Shown here piece after piece: positions 17,888 to 25,104 of a stretch of DNA of 38,518 nucleotides (within the stretch, counting starts at the first letter, position 1; every line of letters starts with the position of its first letter). The DNA is from an uncultured Truepera sp. (GTDB taxonomy: Bacteria; Deinococcota; Deinococci; Deinococcales; Trueperaceae): NCBI GenBank assembly GCA_902806425.1, contig CADCWP010000057.1, positions 1-38,518 on the forward strand, in the 5' to 3' direction. Made by a program: the position numbers and the translations under genes. Under the pieces are notes generated by a model, which had not been told where the DNA came from, did no database searches, and worked only from the letters and a program-made list of their open reading frames with translations.

Positions 17888-18224
17888 CGTGGGCCGGGTG
17901 TTCACCTCCGCGTCGCCGTGGATTGTAGGTCGTGAAGCCCTCCTGACGGACGCCGTAGACGACTTTTTGCACGAGATGACGCGCCGGAAACCGTGGGTGC
18001 GAAGGCGCTACGAGGCGCTTCTGGGGGAGCTCGTAGAGCACTTAGACGCCGCTCTAGAGCGCCCCGCCCCGCTCACCGCTCTTTCGTACAGACATGCGAA
18101 CGCGTGGCTGAAAACCACCGACGACCGCGCACTCGCCGAACGCGCGCTGGCTGACTTTACCGACTACTTGGTCAAGTGGGGCTGGTTGGGGGCGCACCCG
18201 TTGCGCCAGCTGCAAGCCGTTTAA
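17880..18224 (+). CDS. Small protein resembling a lone tyrosine-recombinase core-binding domain
   Basis: 114 residues, translationally coupled to the phosphatase: its ATG overlaps the upstream TAA (ATGTCTAA). The helical pattern FLHEMTRRKPWVRRRYEALLGELVEHLDAAL ... LTALSYRHANAWLKT ... LADFTDYLVKWGWLGAHPL resembles the SAM-like N-terminal core-binding domain of XerC/XerD and phage integrases. These typically run 'T...Y...L..F..F', 'lt...v..fl' and 'l..f..ylv..g.i..NP'. There is no catalytic domain with the R..H..R..Y residues, and no room for one before the hairpin at 18228. It might be a remnant or a repurposed DNA- or protein-binding module. I do not recognise a named family. Confidence 0.6.
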   Translation: MSNVGRVFTSASPWIVGREALLTDAVDDFLHEMTRRKPWVRRRYEALLGELVEHLDAALERPAPLTALSYRHANAWLKTTDDRALAERALADFTDYLVKWGWLGAHPLRQLQAV

Positions 18225-18227
18225 GCT

Positions 18228-18257
18228 GCGAGCGCCCTGATTTTATGGGGCGCTCGC
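18228..18257 (+). terminator. GC-rich hairpin after the phoX operon
   Basis: GCGAGCGCCC pairs perfectly with GGGCGCTCGC around a 10-nt loop, three bases after the stop of the small coupled ORF. No U-run follows, so it may be a weak or factor-assisted terminator, or a processing/stability element. Confidence 0.5.
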
Positions 18258-18289
18258 TATAGCCACGAAGTTTCTTATGGGGAGCCTAA

Positions 18290-18850
18290 ATGAAAAACTT
18301 GCTCGTCACCTTTTCTTGCGTCCTTACACTTGGCGTCGCGTTGGCTCAAGCGCCTGCGACGGTGGTAGATGTCGTCACCGCCAACGAAGACCTCAGCACG
18401 CTGGCCCAGGCGCTGGAGGTCGCAGGGCTCGTCGAAGCGCTCTCGGGCGAAGGCCCCTTTACCCTCTTCGCGCCCACGAACGAGGCGTTTAAGGCGCTGC
18501 CCGATGGGGGACTCGAGCGTCTGCTCGCCAGCCCTGACGAGCTTGTGCAGGTTCTGAACTATCACGTCGTTGCAGAGGCGGTGAACTCGGAAGCCGTGGC
18601 TGAGTCTGCGGACGACAGCGCGCCGCAGCAGTCGTTTGACACTGTGCAAGGCGAGAGCCTAAATCTCGCCCCCCGTGAAAACACCGACGAGCCTATCTAT
18701 GTCAACGACGAGGCGATGATCACTGAGGCCGACATCAGCGCCGGAAACGGCGTCGTTCACATTATCGACACGGTGCTGTTACCCCAGGCCCCGGTAGGCA
18801 GCACGACCAGCGGGGGTATGACGGGTGGTGGCAGCCCCACCGGGCGGTAG
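18290..18850 (+). CDS. Secreted fasciclin (FAS1) domain protein
   Basis: 186 residues. A signal peptide (MKNLLVTFSCVLTLGVALAQA) leads to one FAS1 domain: TVVDVVTANEDLSTLAQALEVAGLVEALSGEGPFTLFAPTNEAFKAL (FAS1 H1-type box), VLNYHVV, and the closing GNGVVHIIDTVLLP. A Gly/Ser/Thr-rich tail ends the protein. FAS1 proteins act in adhesion or as cell-surface matrix components. The domain carries an unusual acidic insertion (AESADDSAPQQSFDTVQGE) in the middle. GGGGAG precedes the ATG. It lies between phoX and pstS, but I know no link of FAS1 to phosphate uptake, so the position may be chance. Confidence 0.9.
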   Translation: MKNLLVTFSCVLTLGVALAQAPATVVDVVTANEDLSTLAQALEVAGLVEALSGEGPFTLFAPTNEAFKALPDGGLERLLASPDELVQVLNYHVVAEAVNSEAVAESADDSAPQQSFDTVQGESLNLAPRENTDEPIYVNDEAMITEADISAGNGVVHIIDTVLLPQAPVGSTTSGGMTGGGSPTGR

Positions 18851-18887
18851 TCACCGCACCCTGGCCGAGGCGTCACAACCCTTTTAG

Positions 18888-18919
18888 CTGATAGAACGCT
18901 GACAAAACCCCACTAGTCT
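18888..18919 (+). promoter_or_regulatory. Pho-box-like repeats and -10 of pstS
   Basis: CTGATAG (18888) and CTGACAA (18899) are direct repeats with an 11-bp period and AT-containing 4-bp spacers, the geometry of PhoB boxes. A TANNNT box, TAGTCT, follows at 18914-18919, eight bases after the second repeat. The repeats would replace the -35, as in known Pho promoters. Only two repeats are visible. Confidence 0.45.
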
Positions 18920-18941
18920 CTCCTTGGAGGTCATCCACATC

Positions 18942-19901
18942 ATGAAAAAAATCCTTGCGCTCCTCGCTCTCGTTCCCGGTACGGCGTTTGCCCAGCAGAT
19001 CGCCGTCGACGGCTCCTCGACCGTTTACCCGATCTCGCTGGCGATGGCCGAAGAGTTCCAGATCGTCAACCCCGACGCGCAGATCACCGTCGGTTTCGCC
19101 GGAACGGGCGGCGGCTTTGAACGCTTCTGCGCCGGTGAAACGCAGATCTCGGACGCGAGCCGCGTTATCGAACCCGATGAAGTCGCCGCTTGCCAAGAAG
19201 CCAGTATCCCCTTTATCGAACTGCCGATAGCTGCCGACGCGCTCACCGTCGTCGTCAACCCCGAAAACGACTGGGTCGAGTGCCTCACGGTCGAACAGCT
19301 TACCCAGATCTGGTCGGCGGACGGCGGCGTCACCACCTGGAGCGACGTAAATCCTGAGTGGCCCGAAGAACCCCTCGAACTCTACGCCCCCGGCGTCGAT
19401 TCGGGCACCTTCGACTACTTTAACGAGGCCATCATCGGCGACGACGCCGAGATCCGTCAGGACTTTTCGCCGAGCGAAGACGACAACGTGCTGGTGCAGG
19501 GCGTGCAGGGTAACACGAACGCGATGGGCTTTTTTGGCTACGCCTACTACGCCGAAAACCCCGACACCTTAAAAGCGGTCGAGATTGACGGCGGTGACGG
19601 CTGCGTCGCGCCGAGCGCCGAAACGGTCGAGGACGCCTCCTATACGCCGCTCTCGCGCCCGTTATTTATCTACGTAAGCCAGAGCGCCGTCGATTCCACC
19701 CCGGCGCTTCAGGACTTTGTCGATTTCTACCTCTCGCCCGACAATACCGAGCTGATCGAGGACACCGGCTACGTGACCTATGACGAGGGCATCTACGAGG
19801 CTGTACAGGCGCGCTTTGACGAGCGTGTGACAGGCAGCGCCTTCGCCGACTTTGCGCCTGGCGACGATGTGCTCGAGGCCGTTCAAGAGGCGGAGCAGTA
19901 A
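18942..19901 (+). CDS. pstS: Phosphate ABC transporter, substrate-binding protein
   Basis: Periplasmic phosphate-binding protein, 319 residues. A signal peptide (MKKILALLALVPGTAFA) has a probable cleavage before QQIAVDGSSTVYPIS; DGSSTVYPI is the PstS phosphate-binding signature. Other contacts include GTGGGFERFCAGETQISDASR and PGVDSGTFDYF. There is no lipobox, so the protein is probably soluble or held otherwise. The start is ATG 18942 (Shine-Dalgarno GGAGG at 18926); the ORF-track TTG 18924 adds residues before the signal peptide. It is separated from pstC by about 85 bp containing repeats and a palindromic terminator, which would raise PstS output relative to the permease. Confidence 0.95.
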   Translation: MKKILALLALVPGTAFAQQIAVDGSSTVYPISLAMAEEFQIVNPDAQITVGFAGTGGGFERFCAGETQISDASRVIEPDEVAACQEASIPFIELPIAADALTVVVNPENDWVECLTVEQLTQIWSADGGVTTWSDVNPEWPEEPLELYAPGVDSGTFDYFNEAIIGDDAEIRQDFSPSEDDNVLVQGVQGNTNAMGFFGYAYYAENPDTLKAVEIDGGDGCVAPSAETVEDASYTPLSRPLFIYVSQSAVDSTPALQDFVDFYLSPDNTELIEDTGYVTYDEGIYEAVQARFDERVTGSAFADFAPGDDVLEAVQEAEQ

Positions 19902-19903
19902 GC

Positions 19904-19941
19904 CTGACGATGAGCTGACACTGCGCTGAAATACGTAGACT
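19904..19941 (+). promoter_or_regulatory. Pho-box-like triple repeat upstream of pstC
   Basis: CTGACGA (19904), CTGACAC (19915) and CTGAAAT (19926) form three direct repeats with an exact 11-bp period, beginning three bases after the pstS stop. A TANNNT box, TAGACT (19936-19941), follows. This suggests a second phosphate-starvation promoter within the operon. Confidence 0.45.
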
Positions 19942-19944
19942 AGG

Positions 19945-19971
19945 CTAGCCTTCATATGAAGGCTAGTTTTT
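19945..19971 (+). terminator. Intrinsic terminator between pstS and pstC
   Basis: CTAGCCTTCATATGAAGGCTAG is a 22-bp perfect palindrome, directly followed by TTTTT. Partial read-through here would give the high PstS to PstCAB ratio usual for binding-protein transporters. Confidence 0.65.
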
Positions 19972-19986
19972 ACTCGAGGAGACGGC

Positions 19987-20928
19987 ATGGAGCGTAAAAC
20001 GCCCGGGATGCTCGGCAGGGCGCGGGCTGTAGGTCTTAACAAGCGGGCAGACCGGCGCGTGGGTGAGGCCGTGATCGGCACGCTGCTGCTTTTGTGTGCG
20101 CTCGTCTCGGTCGTGACGACGGTGGCGGTCGTCTACTCGATAGCCGAGGAGACGTTCCAGTTTTTCCGCGAGGTCTCGGTCGTCGAGTTTTTTACCAGCC
20201 GGGTCTGGACGCCGCTTTTTGAAAACCAAAACTTCGGTATCGCGCCCCTTGTCCTGGGCACCCTTATGGTGACCTCAATCGCCTGCGTGATCGGCTTGCC
20301 GCTGGGTCTGGGCGCGGCGATCTACCTGGCTGAGTTCGCGGGCGACCGGACACGCCGCACCGTGACGCCGATCCTCGAGGTTTTAGCCGGTATCCCCACC
20401 GTGGCGCTCGGCTACTTCGCGCTGCTCTTCGTCACGCCCGTGATCCGCGACCTTATCCCCGGCGTCAACCTCTTTAACCCGCTTTCCGCCGGGTTCGTGA
20501 TGGCGTTTCTGATCCTGCCGACGGTGACCTCTATCTCGGTCGACTCGCTGCGGGCTGTGCCCCGGAGCCTCCGTGAAGCGGGCTACGGCTTGGGCGCGTC
20601 CAAATTTGAACTGATCACCCGGGTGGTGGTGCCAGCGGCGCTCTCGGGCATTATCGCGTCGTTTATCCTGGCGATCTCCCGCGCCATCGGCGAAACCATG
20701 ATCGTGACGCTGGCGAGCGGCGGGCGGCCCAACTTTACCTTCGACCCACGCCAAGAGATGGCGACGATGACCGCCTTTATCGTGCAGGCCGGGACCGGCG
20801 ACCAAGCCGCCGGGTCTCTCGGGGCGCGCTCGCTCTACGCCGTGGCTGCGGTGCTCTTTACCATCACGCTGGTTCTCAACATCTTGTCGCAGCAGGTCGT
20901 GCGGCGGTTTTCGGAGAAGTACGAATGA
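19987..20928 (+). CDS. pstC: Phosphate ABC transporter permease PstC
   Basis: Inner-membrane permease subunit, 313 residues and about six membrane segments. The first segment is GTLLLLCALVSVVTTVAVVYSI, followed by FFTSRVWTPLFENQNFGIAPLVLGTL, typical of PstC. The EAA loop that docks with PstB reads REAGYGLGASKFELITRVVVPAALSGI, ending in the usual SRAIGETM. ATG 19987 has GAGGAG upstream. The end overlaps pstA by 4 nt (ATGA). Confidence 0.95.
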   Translation: MERKTPGMLGRARAVGLNKRADRRVGEAVIGTLLLLCALVSVVTTVAVVYSIAEETFQFFREVSVVEFFTSRVWTPLFENQNFGIAPLVLGTLMVTSIACVIGLPLGLGAAIYLAEFAGDRTRRTVTPILEVLAGIPTVALGYFALLFVTPVIRDLIPGVNLFNPLSAGFVMAFLILPTVTSISVDSLRAVPRSLREAGYGLGASKFELITRVVVPAALSGIIASFILAISRAIGETMIVTLASGGRPNFTFDPRQEMATMTAFIVQAGTGDQAAGSLGARSLYAVAAVLFTITLVLNILSQQVVRRFSEKYE

Positions 20929-22307
20929 AAGCGTCTCTTAGCGCGCCTGCCGGTGCCGCCCGGCGTCCCGGCAAACGCCTCGTCAGCGCCGAAGAAGCAC
21001 GCCGCTTAGCCGCCCGGACCCGCGCGGGCCGCATCTTCGCGGTAGTGACGTTTATCCCGGTCGTCCTGGCCGTAGCCCTTGTCGGCGTGCTCTTGCTCGA
21101 CACGCTCCTCGACACCGTATCGTGGCAGATCGTCGAACCGAGCAGCAGCACGAGCGGCGAGAGCTTCCCTTGGTCGGCTGCGCCTTTGGGCGGGCGTGAG
21201 GTGATCCGCCTAGACCTCGCCGCGCAGGGCGAGACGCCCGAAGACGTGCAGGCGTTCATGAACGACCCCGAGGAGCTGCGCCTCTTTGAAGCGCGGGGCC
21301 GGATCGAACTCATGTGGCGTACGGAGGACGGGCCCTTCCGCTGGGTGGTGACCAACAGCCGCGACGACAGCGTAGCGGACATCGGCTTATTCGGTGTGAA
21401 CGCGTACTTGAGCGAGCTGCGTGGTGAATTGGCCGAAGATGTGGAGGATTTGGACCCCGCCGAAGGGGGGCTTTTAGGCCGGTTGCAGGGGGCCGACCTG
21501 GACGGGCTGTTTAACCGCTTCGCCAACATCGGGTTGCTTTCAAGTACCTTAGGGGAGGATCAGAACCTCTACCTGAACCCCTGGCTAGACCTTTCTTTCT
21601 TGACCAAAAACGCCTCCCGCACGCCGGTCGTCGCCGGTCTCAAGGTTGCGCTCCTGGGCACGCTCTGGGTGATGGGGTTGGTTATTCTCATCACCCTGCC
21701 GACGGGTGTGGGGGCGGCCATCTATCTGGAGGAGTACGCGCCGGAAAACCGCTTCTCGAGGCTTTTAGAACTCAACATCCGCAACCTGGCGGGCGTCCCC
21801 AGCATCGTCTACGGCATTTTGGGTTTGTACGTGTTTGTGCGGCTTGCCCAGATCGGCCCGACGATCCTATCGGCGGCCTTGACCCTTTCGCTGCTCGTGT
21901 TGCCGGTCGTGATCATCGCGGCGCGTGAAGCTATCCGGGCCGTACCCAGCACCCTGCGCCAAGCGAGTTACGGCCTGGGCGCGACCAAATGGCAGACGGT
22001 GAGCGAAGTCGTCCTGCCCAACGCTGTCGGCGGCATCGTAACGGGCGTGATTCTGGCGATAGCCAGGGCCATCGGCGAGACGGCCCCGCTCCTTTTGGTG
22101 GGCGCGGTCGGGTTTATCGCCTACCCGCCCAACGGACCCTTTTCGCGTTACACGGTGATCCCCTCACAGATCTACAACTGGATTGCCGAGAACGACGTCG
22201 AGTTCGCGCACGTCGCTTCCGCCGGAATCATCGTGCTGCTGGCCCTCCTTTTCGTTCTCTACGGCGTAGCTTTTTACCTGCGCCGCCGCTTCGAGCGGTC
22301 GTGGTAG
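20925..22307 (+). CDS. pstA: Phosphate ABC transporter permease PstA with a large extracytoplasmic insertion
   Basis: Second permease subunit. At 460 residues it is well above the common 280-300. The first membrane segment lies at about 38-62. Residues about 66-235 form a hydrophilic, acidic region (EPSSSTSGESFPWSAAP ... GELAEDVEDLDPAEGG) that should face outside, and the normal permease core follows (VAGLKVALLGTLWVMGL onwards). The EAA loop reads RQASYGLGATKWQTVSEVVLPNAVGGIV with ARAIGETAPLLLVGA, as in PstA. The insertion may contact PstS or the envelope. Translation is coupled to pstC. Confidence 0.93.
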   Translation: MKASLSAPAGAARRPGKRLVSAEEARRLAARTRAGRIFAVVTFIPVVLAVALVGVLLLDTLLDTVSWQIVEPSSSTSGESFPWSAAPLGGREVIRLDLAAQGETPEDVQAFMNDPEELRLFEARGRIELMWRTEDGPFRWVVTNSRDDSVADIGLFGVNAYLSELRGELAEDVEDLDPAEGGLLGRLQGADLDGLFNRFANIGLLSSTLGEDQNLYLNPWLDLSFLTKNASRTPVVAGLKVALLGTLWVMGLVILITLPTGVGAAIYLEEYAPENRFSRLLELNIRNLAGVPSIVYGILGLYVFVRLAQIGPTILSAALTLSLLVLPVVIIAAREAIRAVPSTLRQASYGLGATKWQTVSEVVLPNAVGGIVTGVILAIARAIGETAPLLLVGAVGFIAYPPNGPFSRYTVIPSQIYNWIAENDVEFAHVASAGIIVLLALLFVLYGVAFYLRRRFERSW

Positions 22308-22319
22308 AAGCCATCTAAA

Positions 22320-22375
22320 AAATCCTCGTCGGGCTTTGTGACCGTAGGAAATCTTTTAGGGCCTAACGAGGATTT
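22320..22375. repeat. Inverted repeat between pstA and pstB
   Basis: AAATCCTCGT (22320-22329) and ACGAGGATTT (22366-22375) are perfect 10-bp arms around a 36-nt loop in the 145-bp pstA-pstB gap. It may be a read-through attenuator or an RNA-stability element; no T-run directly follows. Confidence 0.4.
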
Positions 22376-22452
22376 GAGCGAGTGGAACGAGTAAGATTGA
22401 ACGCACTCAGTCTACAAAACCATTCTTGAGATAAGTTCTAGTCAGGAGCTTT

Positions 22453-23313
22453 ATGACGACGCCCACTGTCAGCACAGAACCCAACACCCGCGCCAACACC
22501 CACGTCGGCGCAAAACCGTTTGACCTTTCGCAACCGAGCGTCCGCACCGCCCCCGTGTCCGACGAGCACGCTGTTGTGAGCATCAAAGACTTTAACCTCT
22601 GGTACGGCAACTTCCAGGCGCTCCACCACGTCTCGCTCAACATCCCCAAAAATCAGGTGACGGCGCTTATCGGCGCGTCGGGCTGCGGCAAGTCGACGCT
22701 GCTGCGCGCGATAAACCGGATGAACGACCTTATTCCGATTGTAAAAACAGACGGCACCATCACCTACGAAGGCGTCGACCTCTACGACCGTGCCGTTGAC
22801 CCGGTCGAGGTGCGCCGCCGCGTCGGGATGGTGTTTCAAAAACCCAACCCCTTTCCCAAGTCGGTCTTCGACAACGTCGCCTTTGGGCCGCGCTTAAACG
22901 CCTATAAGGGCGACCTGAACGCTCTGGTCGAAAAGTCGCTCAAACGTGCGGCGCTCTGGGAAGAGGTCAAGGACAAATTGAAGGGGTCCGGTTTAGGCCT
23001 TTCGGGTGGACAGCAGCAGCGCCTCTGCATCGCCCGGGCGATGGCGACCGAACCCGACATCATCCTGATGGACGAACCCACCTCGGCCCTCGACCCGATG
23101 TCGACCGACCGCATCGAGGGGCTTATTCACGAGATTAAAGAGCACTACACGGTCGTCATCGTTACCCACAACATGCAGCAGGCGGGGCGTGTCTCGGACC
23201 GGACGGCGTTTATGCACCTGGGCGTCCTGATCGAAGAAGGTCCGACCGACCAGATCTTTACCAACCCCAAGCACGAGATGACCGAGCGATACGTCGAGGG
23301 GCGCTTTGGCTAA
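22453..23313 (+). CDS. pstB: Phosphate ABC transporter ATP-binding protein
   Basis: ATPase driving phosphate import, 286 residues. Walker [10 protein letters not shown] is at 74-82, the signature LSGGQQQR and Walker [14 protein letters not shown] follow, and the H-loop is [14 protein letters not shown]. The PstB-specific block [24 protein letters not shown] is present. About 40 N-terminal residues precede the usual start, a mildly long leader. CAGGAG lies before the ATG. phoU, which often follows, is absent here. Confidence 0.97.
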   Translation: MTTPTVSTEPNTRANTHVGAKPFDLSQPSVRTAPVSDEHAVVSIKDFNLWYGNFQALHHVSLNIPKNQVTALIGASGCGKSTLLRAINRMNDLIPIVKTDGTITYEGVDLYDRAVDPVEVRRRVGMVFQKPNPFPKSVFDNVAFGPRLNAYKGDLNALVEKSLKRAALWEEVKDKLKGSGLGLSGGQQQRLCIARAMATEPDIILMDEPTSALDPMSTDRIEGLIHEIKEHYTVVIVTHNMQQAGRVSDRTAFMHLGVLIEEGPTDQIFTNPKHEMTERYVEGRFG

Positions 23314-23405
23314 GCCGCCCTGGGTAGAACTTCACAGTAGAGCCTTACACGGGCAACCGTAACGTTTCCTGTTCGGGCTCCGCTCGAGGCATGTTGTAGT
23401 GGTGT

Positions 23406-24533
23406 GTGACCCGTCTTTTCGTTGTGGTTTTAGCGTTGGCTTCCTGCACGCCGCAGGTGACGCCGCTAGCTGTAGTCGGTGGCACGGGTGTAGGGCTAGG
23501 GCGCGAGCCCTACTTTACCGGTCTCACCAAGCCCACCGACCTGCGCTTTGTCGGCGACGGGCGGGCGCTCGCGGCTCAGCAAAAAGGCACAGTCGTGCGC
23601 CTCGGCGACGGCAAAAACAAAACTGTGCTCGACCTGCGGGGGCGCGTCGGCTGTTGTGGTGAGCGGGGCTGCTGAGTCTGGCGCTGTACCCGGACTTTGC
23701 CCAAAACGGGCTGATGTTTCTCTACGCGACCGACAAAACCGGGGCTACGGTGCTGAGCCGGGTGCGGCTCGACGTGCGGACGCTTGCGGCCAACCCCGCC
23801 ACCTATGACGTTCTTCTAGTAATTCCCCAACCCGGCCCAACCCATAACGGCGGCTAGCTCCAGTTTGGCCCGGCTGGGCTTCTCTACCTAAGCACCGGCG
23901 ACGGCCTCTACCGTCCGTCGTGGTTGGGCGCCCCCCTACGCACAGGAGACGGACGGGATGTTGGGCAAGCTTCTCCGCTTTCGGGTTGATGAGGCTGGAC
24001 TCTCCGTACCCGCCGATAATCCCTTCGTCCATGTAGAGGGCGCGGAAGCGGCGGTGTGGGCCTACGGTCTTTGCAACCCGTGGCGCTTCTCTTTCGACCG
24101 TGAGGGGGACGAGATTTACATGGCCGACGTGGGGGAAACGGCGTTTGAAGAGATCAATGTGCAGCGGCTGAGGGCGTCTCGAGGCGCGAACTATGGCTGG
24201 CCCCTCGCCGACGGGCCGCGGTGCCGCGTGCCGGGAGGGTGCGCCGGGTTTGTCCCACCAGCCCTCAGCTATACACACGCCGAGGGCTGTTCGGTCACGG
24301 GCGGTTACGTCTACCGGGGCGCGGCGCTCCCTGAGCTGACCGGACGGTATCTGTATGGCGACTTTTGGAGCGGCGTCATCTGGGCTGCCGAGCGCCGGGA
24401 TGGGCTCTGGCAGGCTGAGGTCGTGGCCGATACCTCCCTGATCCTCAGCAGTTTTGCTCGGGACGCCGCAGGCGAGGTGTATGTGCTCGATTATGCGGGA
24501 GGTGCAGTCTACAGACTCGCTGAGGCGAAGTAG
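23406..24533 (+). pseudogene. PQQ-dependent soluble aldose dehydrogenase-like (GSDH/YliI type) pseudogene
   Basis: Remains of an exported six-bladed propeller dehydrogenase. It opens with a lipoprotein-like signal (MTRLFVVVLALASC) and EPYFTGLTKPTDLRFVGDG. Three lesions are visible. The frame is lost at about 23665 near CGGGGC, before LLSLALYPDFAQNGLMFLY. A TAG at 23855-23857 replaces the Gln of the usual HNGGQLQFGP. Another shift occurs near the C6 run at about 23931, before ETDGMLGKLLRFRVD. The 3' part (WAYGLCNPWRFSFDREGDEIYMADVGE ... GANYGWP) is intact and typical of the family. Two shifts fall in or near homopolymers, where base-calling errors are common, but the nonsense codon argues for real decay. 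Confidence 0.85.
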
Positions 24534-24562
24534 GGTTGCGGCGTGGTGTCAGCACAAACTCA

Positions 24563-24597
24563 TTGACATATTTATATCTGTCTATTAGTATATGTCT
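24563..24597 (+). promoter_or_regulatory. arsR promoter with overlapping operator, leaderless
   Basis: A consensus -35 TTGACA (24563-24568), a 17-bp spacer and the -10 TAGTAT (24586-24591). Inverted arms GACATAT (24565-24571) and ATATGTC (24590-24596) enclose the promoter, a good ArsR operator site. The -10 ends six bases before the ATG at 24598, so the mRNA would begin at that codon. Confidence 0.7.
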
Positions 24598-24909
24598 ATG
24601 AACGACCTGGCTACCGAACTCAAAGCCCTAGCTGACCCGGTCAGGCTCAGCATTCTCGAGTTTCTCCTCGATCCGGTGCAGACCTGCTGTGCGAGCGACG
24701 AAGGCGTGTGCGCCTGCGACTTCGAGACCATCTTGGGACTGTCACAGCCAACCGTGAGCCACCACATGAAGCTTTTGGTGCAGGCGGGCTTCGTGCGCGC
24801 CCGAAAGCGTGGGCGCTGGGTCTACTACGACCTCAACCGTGAGGCGTTTGGGGCGCTACAAAAAGTACTCTCCCGCTTCGCCTCCCTTCCGGTTTTAGAA
24901 AGGGGGTGA
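24598..24909 (+). CDS. arsR: ArsR/SmtB family arsenic-responsive repressor
   Basis: Winged-helix dimeric repressor that leaves the ars operator when it binds As(III). It runs MNDLATELKALADPVRLSILEFLL, then a Cys-rich stretch TCCASDEGVCACDFE preceding the recognition helix LSQPTVSHHMKLLVQAGFV, and the wing KRGRWVYYDL. The four Cys pairwise placed (CC, CAC) before the helix suggest an As(III) site of the ArsR type. Start choice: the ORF track uses ATG 24592, but the transcript start predicted from the promoter falls on ATG 24598, giving 103 residues. First gene of the arsenic operon. Confidence 0.92.
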   Translation: MNDLATELKALADPVRLSILEFLLDPVQTCCASDEGVCACDFETILGLSQPTVSHHMKLLVQAGFVRARKRGRWVYYDLNREAFGALQKVLSRFASLPVLERG

Positions 24910-24913
24910 GACC

Positions 24914-25000
24914 ATGCAACTAGTTGTGCTGAACGACGACGGCTGCGACTGCGGCGAAAGCTGCACCTGCGATGAAAATTGCAGCTGCACCTGCTGCTGA
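24914..25000 (+). CDS. 28-residue cysteine-rich peptide (metallothionein-like or Cys leader peptide)
   Basis: Absent from the ORF track because of its length. Sequence features: eight cysteines in the last 18 residues, as GCDCGESCTCDENCSCTCC, with CxC repeats and a closing CC, after a short hydrophobic start MQLVVLNDD. The ATG follows the arsR stop by four bases with GGGGGTGA as Shine-Dalgarno, in a strictly packed operon. Two readings fit. It may be a miniature metallothionein binding As(III) or transferring it to ArsM or Acr3. Or it may be a leader peptide whose translation senses Cys-tRNA, because a GC-rich hairpin begins eight bases after its stop. I know no named family; the coding call rests on position, ribosome site and composition. 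Confidence 0.7.
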   Translation: MQLVVLNDDGCDCGESCTCDENCSCTCC

Positions 25001-25007
25001 ACCTTGT

Positions 25008-25033
25008 AGGGCGCGCTGAACATCGCGCGCCCT
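25008..25033 (+). terminator. Hairpin between the Cys-rich peptide and arsM
   Basis: AGGGCGCGC pairs perfectly with GCGCGCCCT around an 8-nt loop, followed by the weak tract TTCCTAT. It may limit transcription into arsM-acr3-arsC, or act as an attenuator controlled by translation of the peptide just before it. Confidence 0.6.
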
Positions 25034-25054
25034 TTCCTATCCAAGGAGAACCCC

Positions 25055-25102
25055 ATGCACCCTTTTGACCTTTACAGGCGAAGCAACGACCGGGCGGCGT
25101 AG
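25055..25102 (+). CDS. 15-residue leader ORF before arsM
   Basis: ATG after a strong Shine-Dalgarno (AAGGAG, seven-base spacing), encoding MHPFDLYRRSNDRAA and ending at TAG two bases before the arsM ATG. The arsM start has no Shine-Dalgarno of its own, so ribosomes would reach it by termination-reinitiation. It could also be the degraded start of a former gene. No homology is recognisable. Confidence 0.45.
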   Translation: MHPFDLYRRSNDRAA

Positions 25103-25104
25103 CT

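Noticed and set aside
23406-23675. 89-residue ORF as an independent small lipoprotein
   Set aside because: It is the N-terminal part of the sugar dehydrogenase; downstream frames continue the same protein.
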